A stretch of DNA of 15,562 nucleotides from an uncultured Muribaculaceae bacterium. GTDB taxonomy: Bacteria; Bacteroidota; Bacteroidia; Bacteroidales; Muribaculaceae. Each line of letters begins with the position of its first letter. The first letter of the stretch is position 1. Location: assembly GCA_910578805.1 (NCBI GenBank), contig CAJTRS010000040.1, forward strand, positions 1 to 15,562. The letters run 5' to 3'. A program made the translations under genes and the position numbers. Positions 1-7,054 of the stretch are shown one piece after another. The notes beneath the pieces are model-generated. The model saw only the letters and a list, made by a program, of their open reading frames with translations. It was not told the DNA's origin and made no database searches.

Positions 1-31
1 AAAGTTACGGCAAATATTTTTACCGGCAAAA
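1..31 (-). promoter_or_regulatory. Downstream promoter of a tandem pair firing off the left edge
   Basis: On the minus strand a TTTTG (31-27) lies 19 nt upstream of TAACTTT (7-1). The final G of the TAnnTTTG element would be the first base outside the window. This matches the Bacteroidota housekeeping sigma consensus. It lies ~130 nt downstream of a second promoter with the same orientation. Tandem promoters followed by an A/T-rich leader are typical of rRNA operons in Bacteroidales, so the unseen gene may be 16S rRNA; that identity is inference. Confidence 0.55.
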
Positions 32-136
32 CTTTTTCAGACTTTTTTTTGTTTTTTCTTTCCGGAGCGCCGCTGCGCCCGGGCTTCCGGATAACCTCCG
101 CGGCAGTGGCCGGGGTGTCTTTCTCAAAAGCGAGTG

Positions 137-168
137 CAAAGGTAGGCACTTTAATCCAACCCGCCAAA
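137..168 (-). promoter_or_regulatory. Upstream promoter of the tandem pair (rRNA-operon-like)
   Basis: Minus strand: TTTGG (168-164), a 20-nt spacer from the TTG, and a perfect TACCTTTG (144-137) followed by CACTCGC. The upstream flank is rich in A and T runs. The transcript would run left through a GC-rich stretch around 65-115 and reach the second promoter at 31-1. No open frame with coding character follows, which fits a stable-RNA leader rather than an mRNA. Confidence 0.6.
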
Positions 169-606
169 TATTTCTGCAAGTTTTTTCAACACTTAAAGGG
201 TTAACAAATGTTAGAGAATGTGGCTTGGCATTGCAAATCACTCAATTACCCCGAAGCAAAAAAATCACCGCCGCACACAAATTTCCACTCCGCGACAAAA
301 CAGTCATTGCATTACCGCCCGAAACACGTCGGCGGACCGATCATGGAGCAATGACGGATCGAATGCCCGATTAGAGGACGGTGACCTGAAAAAACAATCA
401 CCCAAAAACAGCGGACGCCCCCCCAAAAAACCAGAACACCCGTGCATACCCAACCGCAACAATCGGCCATACTCAGCAACTCGCCATCAAGGGCGCAAGA
501 ACGCCCGCATGAGCGGCCGAAAGCTCACACAGGTGGCTACGCCGGAGAAGCCATTAAACAACAGCATATTGGGCAAGACTACTCCTTCATATGCACGGAG
601 TGTGGG
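169..606. other. Intergenic region with no recognisable gene
   Basis: About 440 nt between the end of rnfA and the minus-strand promoter at 168-137. Open frames here resemble no known protein and look like chance frames. On the minus strand, downstream of rnfA, there are only a weak 5-bp hairpin (491-495 with 502-506) and G- and T-rich runs (around 360-430). I see no convincing intrinsic terminator for the rnf operon, although this is where one would be expected. Confidence 0.5.
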
Positions 607-1188
607 TTAACCGATGTGAATTCCGGCAAATCCCATGAATGCCATGGCCAGAATGCCGGCACTGATAAGGGCAATGGGGGTGCCCCGCAACGGTGCGGGC
701 ACGTCAACCAGCTCAAGACGGGTGCGAATGCCGGCAAAGATACCAAGAGCCATGGCAAATCCAATAGCGGTGGACAAGGCGTAGGTAACCGACATAAGCA
801 AATCGAAATCCTTTTGCACCACAGATATGGCTACCCCGAGCACGGCGCAGTTGGTTGTTATAAGAGGCAGAAACACACCAAGAGCCTTATAAAGCGAGGG
901 TGTGACCTTTTTTAATATTATCTCAAGCATCTGCACCAAAGCCGCAATAACGAGTATGAAGGCGATGGTCTGCATAAAGTCAAGACCAAACGGCATAAGC
1001 ACATAGTTATAAAGCAACCAGGTGACAGCTGTGGCAATAGTCATGACAAAAGCTACGGCCGCCCCCATGCCGACTGCCGAGGACATCTTTTTAGACACTC
1101 CCATGAATGGACATATTCCGAGAAACTGCGCAAAGACGATATTATTGACAAATACGGCCGTTATGAATATGGAAATGTAAGCAAGCAT
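607..1188 (-). CDS. rnfA: Rnf electron transport complex subunit A
   Basis: RnfA is an integral membrane subunit of the ferredoxin:NAD+ oxidoreductase (Rnf) complex, homologous to NqrE. It forms an inverted-topology pair with RnfE around a membrane-embedded [2Fe-2S] cluster. The 193-residue product has the usual family length and about six hydrophobic segments. Cys26 (in GICPFMG) and Cys114 (in TTNCAVLG) are placed as the two cluster-ligand cysteines known from the family. The N-terminal VNNIVFAQFLG stretch is strongly characteristic. It is the last gene of the operon, starting 7 nt after the rnfE stop. The ATG start gives the canonical N-terminus. Identification is very secure. Confidence 0.96.
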   Translation of the reverse strand: MLAYISIFITAVFVNNIVFAQFLGICPFMGVSKKMSSAVGMGAAVAFVMTIATAVTWLLYNYVLMPFGLDFMQTIAFILVIAALVQMLEIILKKVTPSLYKALGVFLPLITTNCAVLGVAISVVQKDFDLLMSVTYALSTAIGFAMALGIFAGIRTRLELVDVPAPLRGTPIALISAGILAMAFMGFAGIHIG

Positions 1189-1195
1189 AATGATA

Positions 1196-1780
1196 TCAGC
1201 GTGATTTTATGTAATTAAACAGTCCGATAAGCAGTCCGAGAGCAATGAATGCCCCGGGAGCAAGAACAAATATGAGCGACCCGAACGATTCGGGATAGAC
1301 GACAATGTCAAACACGCGGCCGGTACCGAGAAACTCGCGCAGCGCACCAAGCAGAGTGAGACCGAATGTAAATCCGAGCCCAATGCCGATGCCGTCACAG
1401 GCCGATGCCACAACTCCGTGACGCGAAGCAAACGCCTCGGCCCGGCCAAGGAGAATACAGTTGACCACAATAAGCGGTATGAAAATGCCCAAAGTGGCAT
1501 TGAGTGCCGGCATATATGCGGCAAGAAGGAGCTGCAAGACACTGACAAAGGTAGCTATCACAACTATATATACGGGAATACGCACTGCCGGAGGCACAAA
1601 GGATTTTATAGCCGAAACCGACATATTGCTGCACACAAGCACCGATGCCGTGGCAAGCCCCATACTCATGCCCGACAGCGCACTGCCGGTGGTGCCGAGC
1701 GTGGGACACATGCCGAGAAGAAGCACAAACACCGGGTTCTCTCTCACAAGACCGTTGTATATTATGTCAAGATATTTCAT
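1196..1780 (-). CDS. rnfE: Rnf electron transport complex subunit E
   Basis: RnfE (NqrD homologue) is the second six-helix membrane subunit that pairs with RnfA across the membrane iron-sulfur cluster. The 194-residue protein begins MKYLDIIYNGLVRENPVFV. It carries Cys25 in GMCPTLG and Cys108 in VVNCILLGRAEAFAS, both standard family positions. The ATG overlaps the rnfG stop by 4 nt (ATGA), implying translational coupling. The C-terminus is short and charged (YIKSR). An alternative reading as NqrD is excluded by the surrounding rnfB and rnfC, which are Rnf-specific. Confidence 0.96.
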   Translation of the reverse strand: MKYLDIIYNGLVRENPVFVLLLGMCPTLGTTGSALSGMSMGLATASVLVCSNMSVSAIKSFVPPAVRIPVYIVVIATFVSVLQLLLAAYMPALNATLGIFIPLIVVNCILLGRAEAFASRHGVVASACDGIGIGLGFTFGLTLLGALREFLGTGRVFDIVVYPESFGSLIFVLAPGAFIALGLLIGLFNYIKSR

Positions 1781-2379
1781 GGAGCCAAAGGTTTTAACAC
1801 ATTGTCATCAAATACCACATCATGAGCACGACGCACCGCATCAAGAAAAGCCCTTGAGGTAATAGTGGCCGCGGTGATGCCGTCGATATCGCCTCCGTCC
1901 TTGCTGACCTTAAACCGCGAGGCTCCGGGATCGCGCCCAATCACCGAGCGCGACGCCACCTCGGAACGGAACCAGGTATCCATCTTGGCTCCAAGACCGG
2001 GGGTTTCGGAATGCGACATTACATAATAATCGATCAGGATACCACGCGTGTCAAATCCTACCATGACCTCGATACGTCCGGAGAACCCGCCGGTGGAATA
2101 GCTTTCCACAGCCACCCCCGTCAACTCCTCCCCTACCTTGGCCGGATAGACCTTCATAGGCTCACCGCCGGAAACCGGCACAACGATCACACAATCGGCA
2201 AGAGGATCGTTGTCATAATGCGGAAGCACCCCGGATATGGCGCGGATACGTGTCTGCGCGGCGGCTTCGGCGATCGGTTTTTCCGTGACACGAAAAACCC
2301 ACGCAAGCAATGCCCCGCTGCCTACACATACAACCGTCAGCACCAGCAGCATTTTCCAAAGCGAAATTCTACCGGACAT
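1777..2379 (-). CDS. rnfG: Rnf electron transport complex subunit G (covalent FMN)
   Basis: RnfG is a mostly extracytoplasmic FMN-binding domain held by one N-terminal helix (about residues 8-29). It carries a covalently attached FMN in the electron path of Rnf and is homologous to NqrC. The 200-residue protein has the conserved SETPGLGAK segment (124-132). Its flavinylation motif is DGITAAT (166-172), with Thr172 the expected phosphoester attachment site. The usual motif is Dxx(S/T)GAT, and here the Gly is Ala. The start overlaps the end of rnfD by 11 nt. No ApbE flavin transferase gene is in the window, so that enzyme must be encoded elsewhere. Confidence 0.95.
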   Translation of the reverse strand: MSGRISLWKMLLVLTVVCVGSGALLAWVFRVTEKPIAEAAAQTRIRAISGVLPHYDNDPLADCVIVVPVSGGEPMKVYPAKVGEELTGVAVESYSTGGFSGRIEVMVGFDTRGILIDYYVMSHSETPGLGAKMDTWFRSEVASRSVIGRDPGASRFKVSKDGGDIDGITAATITSRAFLDAVRRAHDVVFDDNVLKPLAP

Positions 2380-3331
2380 GAGCTACCCTCCTTTCCCCGA
2401 ACCTCCGCGGCCTGAACCATTTGTTTAGCAATGGAGTAACACCATTCATAACGAGTATGGCAAACGACACACCTTCGGGATAGGCCCCGTAATGACGTAT
2501 AACCATAGTGATAACGCCGATCATGGCTCCATAGACCAGCATGCCACGCGGTGTCATGGGCGACGTGACATAATCTGTGGCCATAAAGAATGCACCGAGA
2601 AGCAATCCACCGCCCATAAGTTCCACCCCTACATTGCCGCCCGCAACCACAGTCATCAGAGCAACCGCCCCGACAACTGCCACCGGAATATGCCATGTGA
2701 TTACACGTGACACCATAAGATAAAGCACACCTATTATAAGAGCAAGCGCCCCGACCTCACCCATGGATCCGCCAGTAAGACCTATAGCCTCATCGACAAG
2801 GTCAACGCCTGAGGGAGATATGACACCTGTTTTCAGTTCACTAAGCACAGTGGCGCCGGTTGAAGCGTCAAGATAGGCCATACGGTTGACCTCAGGTAGC
2901 GGCCACGATGTCATCTGCTGCGGAAACGACAGGAGCAGAAACACACGCCCCACCAAAGCCGGATTGAAGATATTGCAACCGAGACCGCCGAATGCCATTT
3001 TTCCGATACCTATAGCCACCACACAACCGATAAGCACAATCCACACAGGGATATTCGACGGAAGATTAAGCGCCAGCAGAAGCCCGGTGAGAAGAGCCGA
3101 GACGCTAAACGTGGCCGACTTGCGCCCCATCATAAACCGGGCGATAAGATACTCCACAGCCACACAGCCCACCATGGCCGTAACCGAGACTATGGCCGCG
3201 CCGATACCAAAATAATACAGCGCACAACCCAACGCCGGCAGCAGGGCAAATATCACACGCCACATGGCACCGCGGGCCGAAAACGGAGCGTGGATATGCG
3301 GAGAACCGGATATTACGAGCATTCTATCCAT
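2369..3331 (-). CDS. rnfD: Rnf electron transport complex subunit D (covalent FMN)
   Basis: RnfD is the large polytopic membrane subunit (NqrB homologue) that carries covalent FMN and helps form the ion pathway. The start chosen is the ATG at 3331 (320 aa). A TTG two codons earlier (3337) is also open, but TTG starts are uncommon in this phylum. Family signatures are GKMAFGGLGCNIFNPALVG (about residues 110-128) and the flavinylation motif DASTGAT (about 155-161), which fits Dxx(S/T)GAT exactly. The hydrophobic C-terminal half ends in a basic tail. It follows rnfC after a 53-nt AT-rich gap, the longest in the operon. The 3' end overlaps rnfG by 11 nt. Confidence 0.95.
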   Translation of the reverse strand: MDRMLVISGSPHIHAPFSARGAMWRVIFALLPALGCALYYFGIGAAIVSVTAMVGCVAVEYLIARFMMGRKSATFSVSALLTGLLLALNLPSNIPVWIVLIGCVVAIGIGKMAFGGLGCNIFNPALVGRVFLLLSFPQQMTSWPLPEVNRMAYLDASTGATVLSELKTGVISPSGVDLVDEAIGLTGGSMGEVGALALIIGVLYLMVSRVITWHIPVAVVGAVALMTVVAGGNVGVELMGGGLLLGAFFMATDYVTSPMTPRGMLVYGAMIGVITMVIRHYGAYPEGVSFAILVMNGVTPLLNKWFRPRRFGERRVAHVR

Positions 3332-3362
3332 AAACAAAGAGATGTGTATTCCTTAAACAATA

Positions 3363-3377
3363 TATTATCGCATAATA
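3363..3377 (-). other. Small AT-rich hairpin in the rnfC-rnfD gap
   Basis: TATTAT (3363-3368) and ATAATA (3372-3377) are separated by three bases. They form a 6-bp AT-only stem in the one sizeable spacer of the operon, before rnfD. It is too weak to be a terminator. It could be an mRNA processing or accessibility element, or chance in an AT-rich spacer. Confidence 0.25.
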
Positions 3378-3384
3378 CTTGATG

Positions 3385-4722
3385 TCACTTACTTTTCCTG
3401 ACGCGCCGTGACGACATCTTGCCATAGCGGATAAAATCGAGAATCGGACGCGACGAAGGACATATGTAACTGCACGAACCACATTCGATACAGTCGGCCA
3501 CTCCGGCATCGACCGCCTCTCCCACCCGACCGAGACGCGACAAAGTGCTTATCAGATACGGTTCAAGCCCCATGGGACACACCGAGACACACCGGGCACA
3601 GAGTATGCACGGTTCGGGCTGCGCCCTGTGCGACATGTCGGGCGGAAGCAGCAGGATTCCCGAAGAGCCTTTCTCAACCGGAACTTCGGTATTCTCTACA
3701 GCAGCACCCATCATAGGACCACCCAAAACGATTTTCCCGACCGGAACATCGTCACCGCCCGATTTCGAGATCAACTCATCGACAGGATATCCTATGGGCA
3801 CAAGATAATTGGCCGGACGGGGCAACCGCGGACCAGTGACGGTGACCACCCGCTCAATCAGAGGCTCACCGTAAACCACAGCCATGCATACAGCCCGTGC
3901 GGTGGCCACATTGACCACCACCACACCCACATCGGCCGGCAACCCGCCAGAAGGCACCTCGCGGCGTGTCATGGCAAATATCAACTGTTTCTCTCCGCCC
4001 TGAGGATATTTTTCTTTCAGAGGCACGATCACAATGCCCGATCCGGGAGCGACATGAGACCGCAGCGATTCTATGGCATCGGGCTTATTGTCCTCAACAC
4101 CTATCACGGCGTTACTTACGCCAAGAGCCTTCATGACCAATTCCGCACCGATTATTATTCCGGCGGGATCGGACAGCATCAAAGCATGATCACATGTCAG
4201 ATACGGCTCACACTCGGCTGCATTTATCACCAGTGTATCGATATTCTTTCCGGGCGGCACATTCAGCTTTACGGCCGTAGGGAATGTAGCGCCGCCGAGA
4301 CCTACAATACCGGCCTCACGGACACATGCAAGTATCTCATCAGCCGACACATTTCCTTTATCGCGAACAGCTACAAGAGGTTTGGACATCGATTCGATAT
4401 CAATCCGGTGATCAGACTCAGTGGCTTCTATCTCTATTGCCTCGACATCAAAACCACGGGCATTGCGCACAAGGCCTATAGACCTCACAATTCCCGAAAT
4501 GGGCGAATGCAACGACGCCGACACCACCGATGCGGCCTCGGCCACACATTGCCCTCTGACCACCCTATCACCCGCTGCCACCACCGGCCGGGCCGGAGCG
4601 CCTATATGCTGACCGAGCGGCAAGACCACCCTCATGGGCAACTCCACACGCTCCATGGCTGAATGAGCCGACAGTTTACAATCTTTTAACCTAACACCTC
4701 CTATATGAAAAGTCCTTGCCAT
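3385..4722 (-). CDS. rnfC: Rnf electron transport complex subunit C
   Basis: RnfC is the peripheral cytoplasmic subunit that binds FMN and NADH and carries two [4Fe-4S] clusters. It is where NAD+ is reduced. The 445-residue protein has an N-terminal barrel-sandwich region, a NuoF-like nucleotide-binding core with GLGGATFP (141-148), NAAECEPYLTCDH (167-179) and YPQGGEKQL (239-247), and a C-terminal dicluster ferredoxin domain. Cluster ligands are Cys372/375/378/382 and Cys411/414/417/421 (CxxCxxCxxxCP twice). It starts 3 nt after the rnfB stop. The length matches the Bacteroidales and clostridial RnfC type, without the long C-terminal repeats of some proteobacterial RnfC proteins. Confidence 0.96.
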   Translation of the reverse strand: MARTFHIGGVRLKDCKLSAHSAMERVELPMRVVLPLGQHIGAPARPVVAAGDRVVRGQCVAEAASVVSASLHSPISGIVRSIGLVRNARGFDVEAIEIEATESDHRIDIESMSKPLVAVRDKGNVSADEILACVREAGIVGLGGATFPTAVKLNVPPGKNIDTLVINAAECEPYLTCDHALMLSDPAGIIIGAELVMKALGVSNAVIGVEDNKPDAIESLRSHVAPGSGIVIVPLKEKYPQGGEKQLIFAMTRREVPSGGLPADVGVVVVNVATARAVCMAVVYGEPLIERVVTVTGPRLPRPANYLVPIGYPVDELISKSGGDDVPVGKIVLGGPMMGAAVENTEVPVEKGSSGILLLPPDMSHRAQPEPCILCARCVSVCPMGLEPYLISTLSRLGRVGEAVDAGVADCIECGSCSYICPSSRPILDFIRYGKMSSRRVRKSK

Positions 4723-4725
4723 AGA

Positions 4726-5586
4726 CTAAGATTTTACAGGATTAACAACGTTTTCTCCGGACACCTCAGGGAAACCGGCCGTAAGGATAGCTCCGGTGGG
4801 ACATTGCGCCACACATTTGCGGCACAGACGGCACTTGTCGGCATCGATACGGGCAAGGGCGCCATTCAGCATGACCGCTCCGAACGGACAGGCCTTCACA
4901 CACTTGCCACAACCGATACATGCCGCCTCGCACCCACGGCGCGCTACCGCCCCTTTTTCGGGATTGGAACATGCCACCCACACGAGGCGCCCCCGGGGAC
5001 CGGCGGGACGAATCTCTATAAGATTACGCGGGCATACCAAAGAGCACATGCCACAACCCGTGCACTTACCGGCATCAATATGGGGCAATCCGGTGGAAAC
5101 GTCGATAGACAACGCACCAAACGCACATGCCGCCACACAATCACCACAACCGAGACAACCGAACGCACATGACAACTCACCTGCTCCGGCGCGATTGACA
5201 ACCGAACACGAACGCGGACCTTCATACACGGCCACCTTGTGACGACGCGCACACTCACCGGCACATCGGAGCACCGCCACCTTGGGCACTACCGACTGAA
5301 TCCCGCCACCCATAATTGCCGCAATCTTAGCCATGCCCTCCTGACCCGCACCGGGACAGAGAAGGGAATCCACGCCGCCACGGCTCACGCATTCGGCAGC
5401 AAAGGCATGACAGCCGCTGTAACCGCAGGCGCCACAGTTGGCACCCGGAAGCAACTCCTCCACAGCCACGACACGACCGTCCTCAACGACAGAAAACCTC
5501 CGTGCCACAATAAAAAGCACCAAAGCCGACAACAGCCCTATGACTCCCAATACTATAGCGGCAATCAACACTATATCCATGTTCAT
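4726..5586 (-). CDS. rnfB: Rnf electron transport complex subunit B (ferredoxin-accepting, multi-cluster)
   Basis: RnfB accepts electrons from reduced ferredoxin and passes them into the membrane part of Rnf. It has an N-terminal membrane anchor (about residues 4-28). A NqrF/CO-dehydrogenase-like four-Cys cluster domain follows (Cys51, 54, 59, 77). Then come four CxxCxxCxxxC motifs at Cys144-154, 175-185, 223-233 and 252-262. That predicts five [4Fe-4S] clusters, more than the short proteobacterial RnfB (about 190 aa, three clusters) and like the long form of anaerobes. Length is 286 aa. The ATG start gives a hydrophobic N-terminus; a second ATG two codons later is possible. It lies 10 nt after the rseC-like gene. 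Confidence 0.96.
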   Translation of the reverse strand: MNMDIVLIAAIVLGVIGLLSALVLFIVARRFSVVEDGRVVAVEELLPGANCGACGYSGCHAFAAECVSRGGVDSLLCPGAGQEGMAKIAAIMGGGIQSVVPKVAVLRCAGECARRHKVAVYEGPRSCSVVNRAGAGELSCAFGCLGCGDCVAACAFGALSIDVSTGLPHIDAGKCTGCGMCSLVCPRNLIEIRPAGPRGRLVWVACSNPEKGAVARRGCEAACIGCGKCVKACPFGAVMLNGALARIDADKCRLCRKCVAQCPTGAILTAGFPEVSGENVVNPVKS

Positions 5587-5596
5587 AAAAATCTTT

Positions 5597-6007
5597 CTAC
5601 AGTCTTGTCACGATCCATTTCACAGACGATTCCACACGATGCCTGACAAGATAGAGCAAACCGTAATATATGACAGGCACGACAACCGCACCCAATGCCA
5701 AAATCCACTGCGGCATATGACATAAATAAAACGACACAGCCACCAAAAACATCAGCGCCAACGGCAATAGAATACAATATAGTATGGCTCTGTATTTCGA
5801 CCTTACGTCAGGTGTCAGCAACACCTCATCGCCAACCTCGAAAACCTCGCCGCACCCACCGGCGTCAACCAGCATCTCGCAACGATCTGTTCCATGGCAC
5901 AACGAAGCGACAGCACACCCGCCGCAAGCGCTTTGAGAATGCGTCAATTCTATAGTTAAACGACTATTGGCTACCGTTTTTACCCTGCCGCTATATATAT
6001 CCTCCAT
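5597..6007 (-). CDS. RseC/MucC family (SoxR-reducing) protein heading the rnf operon
   Basis: A 136-residue membrane protein of the RseC/MucC family. Known relatives modulate sigma-E in E. coli (RseC) or contribute to SoxR reduction together with Rsx/Rnf. The N-terminal soluble part carries four cysteines (Cys28, 31, 37, 43; CGGC then C, then C), suggesting a metal or Fe-S site. Two transmembrane helices follow at about 74-95 and 101-121, then a short basic tail. Being the first gene of the rnf operon argues for a role in assembly, regulation or electron hand-off of Rnf. The exact function in Bacteroidota is not established, so no gene symbol is assigned. Confidence 0.88.
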   Translation of the reverse strand: MEDIYSGRVKTVANSRLTIELTHSQSACGGCAVASLCHGTDRCEMLVDAGGCGEVFEVGDEVLLTPDVRSKYRAILYCILLPLALMFLVAVSFYLCHMPQWILALGAVVVPVIYYGLLYLVRHRVESSVKWIVTRL

Positions 6008-6026
6008 CTTGTTTAATTTCCCTGTA

Positions 6027-6034
6027 CAAATTTA
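6027..6034 (-). promoter_or_regulatory. Candidate promoter of the rseC-rnf operon
   Basis: Minus strand TAAATTTG (6034-6027) is a perfect TAnnTTTG element, about 20 nt upstream of the rseC-like ATG. The -33 region (around 6056-6053, ATGG) is a poor match to TTG. The leader would be very short. It is divergent from the yraN-type promoter across a 117-nt AT-rich intergenic region. Confidence 0.5.
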
Positions 6035-6075
6035 TGAAATAAAGAAATTTTTCCATATTTTCACCTCGAAAAATA

Positions 6076-6106
6076 TTACCTGAAGGACAATTTTTTCGTA
6101 TTTTTG
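6076..6106 (+). promoter_or_regulatory. Promoter of the YraN-family gene
   Basis: TTA (6076-6078), a 20-nt spacer and TATTTTTG (6099-6106) fit the Bacteroidota promoter, with one mismatch in the -33 triplet. The TTG inside this element opens a longer reading frame, but transcription should begin only a few bases after it. This supports the ATG at 6125 as the real start, with a leader of roughly 10-15 nt. Confidence 0.55.
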
Positions 6107-6124
6107 CCAAACACAGATAAATCG

Positions 6125-6499
6125 ATGGCAAAACACAACGACATAGGACAATGGGGCGAATCAATAGCGCGCGACTATTTAGTGGCACGCGGCTATGCTA
6201 TACTTGACAGCAATGTGCATGTAGGGCATAAAGAACTTGACATAGTAGCCATAAAAGGAAACCGCATAATATTTGCGGAAGTAAAGACACGATCAGATAA
6301 ATTCACCGATCCTGCCGACACCATCGACTCTAAGAAAATAAACCGCATAGTCCGTGCGGCCGACAGCTTCATTCGCTCCCACAAAATACCTCATGAAGCA
6401 CAATTTGACATTATTATAATAATAGGCACCCCGGAAGGAGACCACACCATCGAACACATACCCGACGCATTTATGCCTCCACTGCGTGGCGCCCGGTGA
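6125..6499 (+). CDS. YraN / UPF0102 family endonuclease-like protein
   Basis: A 124-residue protein of the UPF0102 (YraN) family. It has a restriction-endonuclease/Holliday-junction-resolvase-like fold, and its physiological role is not firmly established. Visible signatures are the N-terminal GQWGESIARDYL (8-19), GHKELDIVA (34-42) and FAEVKTR (50-56). The PD-(D/E)xK-type residues Glu37/Asp39, Glu52 and Lys54 are all present. FDIIIII near residue 94 is the usual C-terminal strand. The ATG at 6125 was chosen over an upstream TTG because the TTG sits inside the promoter. It is transcribed alone, divergent from rseC-rnf. Confidence 0.85.
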   Translation: MAKHNDIGQWGESIARDYLVARGYAILDSNVHVGHKELDIVAIKGNRIIFAEVKTRSDKFTDPADTIDSKKINRIVRAADSFIRSHKIPHEAQFDIIIIIGTPEGDHTIEHIPDAFMPPLRGAR

Positions 6500-6535
6500 C
6501 AGCACAAGGTTAATTTAAGTTAATCCAACCACATA

Positions 6536-6569
6536 TTGCATCGATATCCGAAAATAAAGCATATCTTTG
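6536..6569 (+). promoter_or_regulatory. Promoter of perR (and probably rubrerythrin)
   Basis: TTG (6536-6538), a 23-nt spacer (slightly long) and a perfect TATCTTTG (6562-6569). Transcription should start near 6575, placing the PerR-box-like palindrome at 6584-6598 just downstream of the start. No separate promoter is obvious before the rubrerythrin gene, so both genes may share this one. Confidence 0.6.
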
Positions 6570-6583
6570 CATCAGATTCAAAA

Positions 6584-6598
6584 TTATAATAATTACAA
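6584..6598 (+). promoter_or_regulatory. PerR-box-like operator in the perR leader
   Basis: The 15-mer TTATAATAATTACAA matches the published B. subtilis PerR box TTATAATNATTATAA at 13 of 14 defined positions and is a 7-1-7 inverted repeat with one mismatch. It lies between the predicted transcription start (about 6575) and the perR ATG (6606), a position suited to autorepression. Caveat: the leader is very AT-rich, so chance resemblance is not negligible, and the Bacteroidota PerR consensus may differ. Confidence 0.55.
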
Positions 6599-6605
6599 AT
6601 AAATA

Positions 6606-7019
6606 ATGAATACAGGAGTGCGCGACATAACCGACAGACTGACCCGGGCAGGAATAAAACCATCGGCCCAGCGTATAGCCATAATGCGTTATATGCTCAC
6701 TCACCGTACCCACCCCACAGTCGATGAGATCTACCGCGCACTGATAGATGAATATCCGACCATGTCGCGCACCACGGTATATAACACCCTGCGCGTGCTC
6801 GTAGAGAAAGGCTGTGTGCTCGGACTCGATATAGACAGCAACAACACCCGTTATGACGGATTCACCGAACCCCACGCCCACTTCCTCTGCAAATGTTGCG
6901 GAAACGTGATAGACGTACCGTTGGAATCGGCATTGCCCCTTCCCGCAGGCATGCACACCCACGAGGCTCAGGTGTATTTCAAAGGTGTATGCGACAACTG
7001 CATCAAAACAAACAATTAA
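6606..7019 (+). CDS. perR: PerR-type peroxide-sensing repressor (Fur family)
   Basis: A 137-residue Fur-superfamily metalloregulator. The winged-helix DNA-binding region includes SRTTVYNTLRVLVEKG (54-69). All five regulatory-metal ligands of B. subtilis PerR are present with a one-residue offset: His36 (HPTVDEIY), Asp84 (RYDG), His90, His92 (EPHAHFLC) and Asp103 (VIDV). The Asp at the last position, rather than Glu as in Fur, favours Fe-dependent peroxide sensing by histidine oxidation. The structural Zn site is two CxxC pairs: Cys95/Cys98 and Cys129/Cys132. The gene directly precedes a rubrerythrin, a typical PerR target, and has a PerR-like box in its own leader. Sensor specificity is inferred from these residues. 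Confidence 0.9.
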   Translation: MNTGVRDITDRLTRAGIKPSAQRIAIMRYMLTHRTHPTVDEIYRALIDEYPTMSRTTVYNTLRVLVEKGCVLGLDIDSNNTRYDGFTEPHAHFLCKCCGNVIDVPLESALPLPAGMHTHEAQVYFKGVCDNCIKTNN

Positions 7020-7054
7020 CCAAAAATACAAACAGTAAAAATTATCCGACAATC

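Noticed and set aside
480..510. GGGCG/CGCCC hairpin as a terminator for the rnf operon
   Set aside because: The stem is only 5 bp with no following T run on the minus strand, and it lies about 100 nt past the rnfA stop.
218..915. Overlapping plus-strand open frames of 130 and 157 codons
   Set aside because: Their composition (runs of His, Asn, Arg, Gln and low hydrophobicity) is that of antisense or non-coding sequence. The second lies largely antisense to rnfA.
3628..4662. A 344-codon plus-strand open frame
   Set aside because: It is entirely antisense to rnfC, whose motifs are unambiguous. Its His/Arg-rich translation resembles no protein family.
6893..7054. N-terminal extension of the rubrerythrin frame into perR
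   Set aside because: The extension overlaps the perR coding sequence in another frame and is Arg/His-rich. The ATG at 7055 gives the family N-terminus with the rubredoxin motif.
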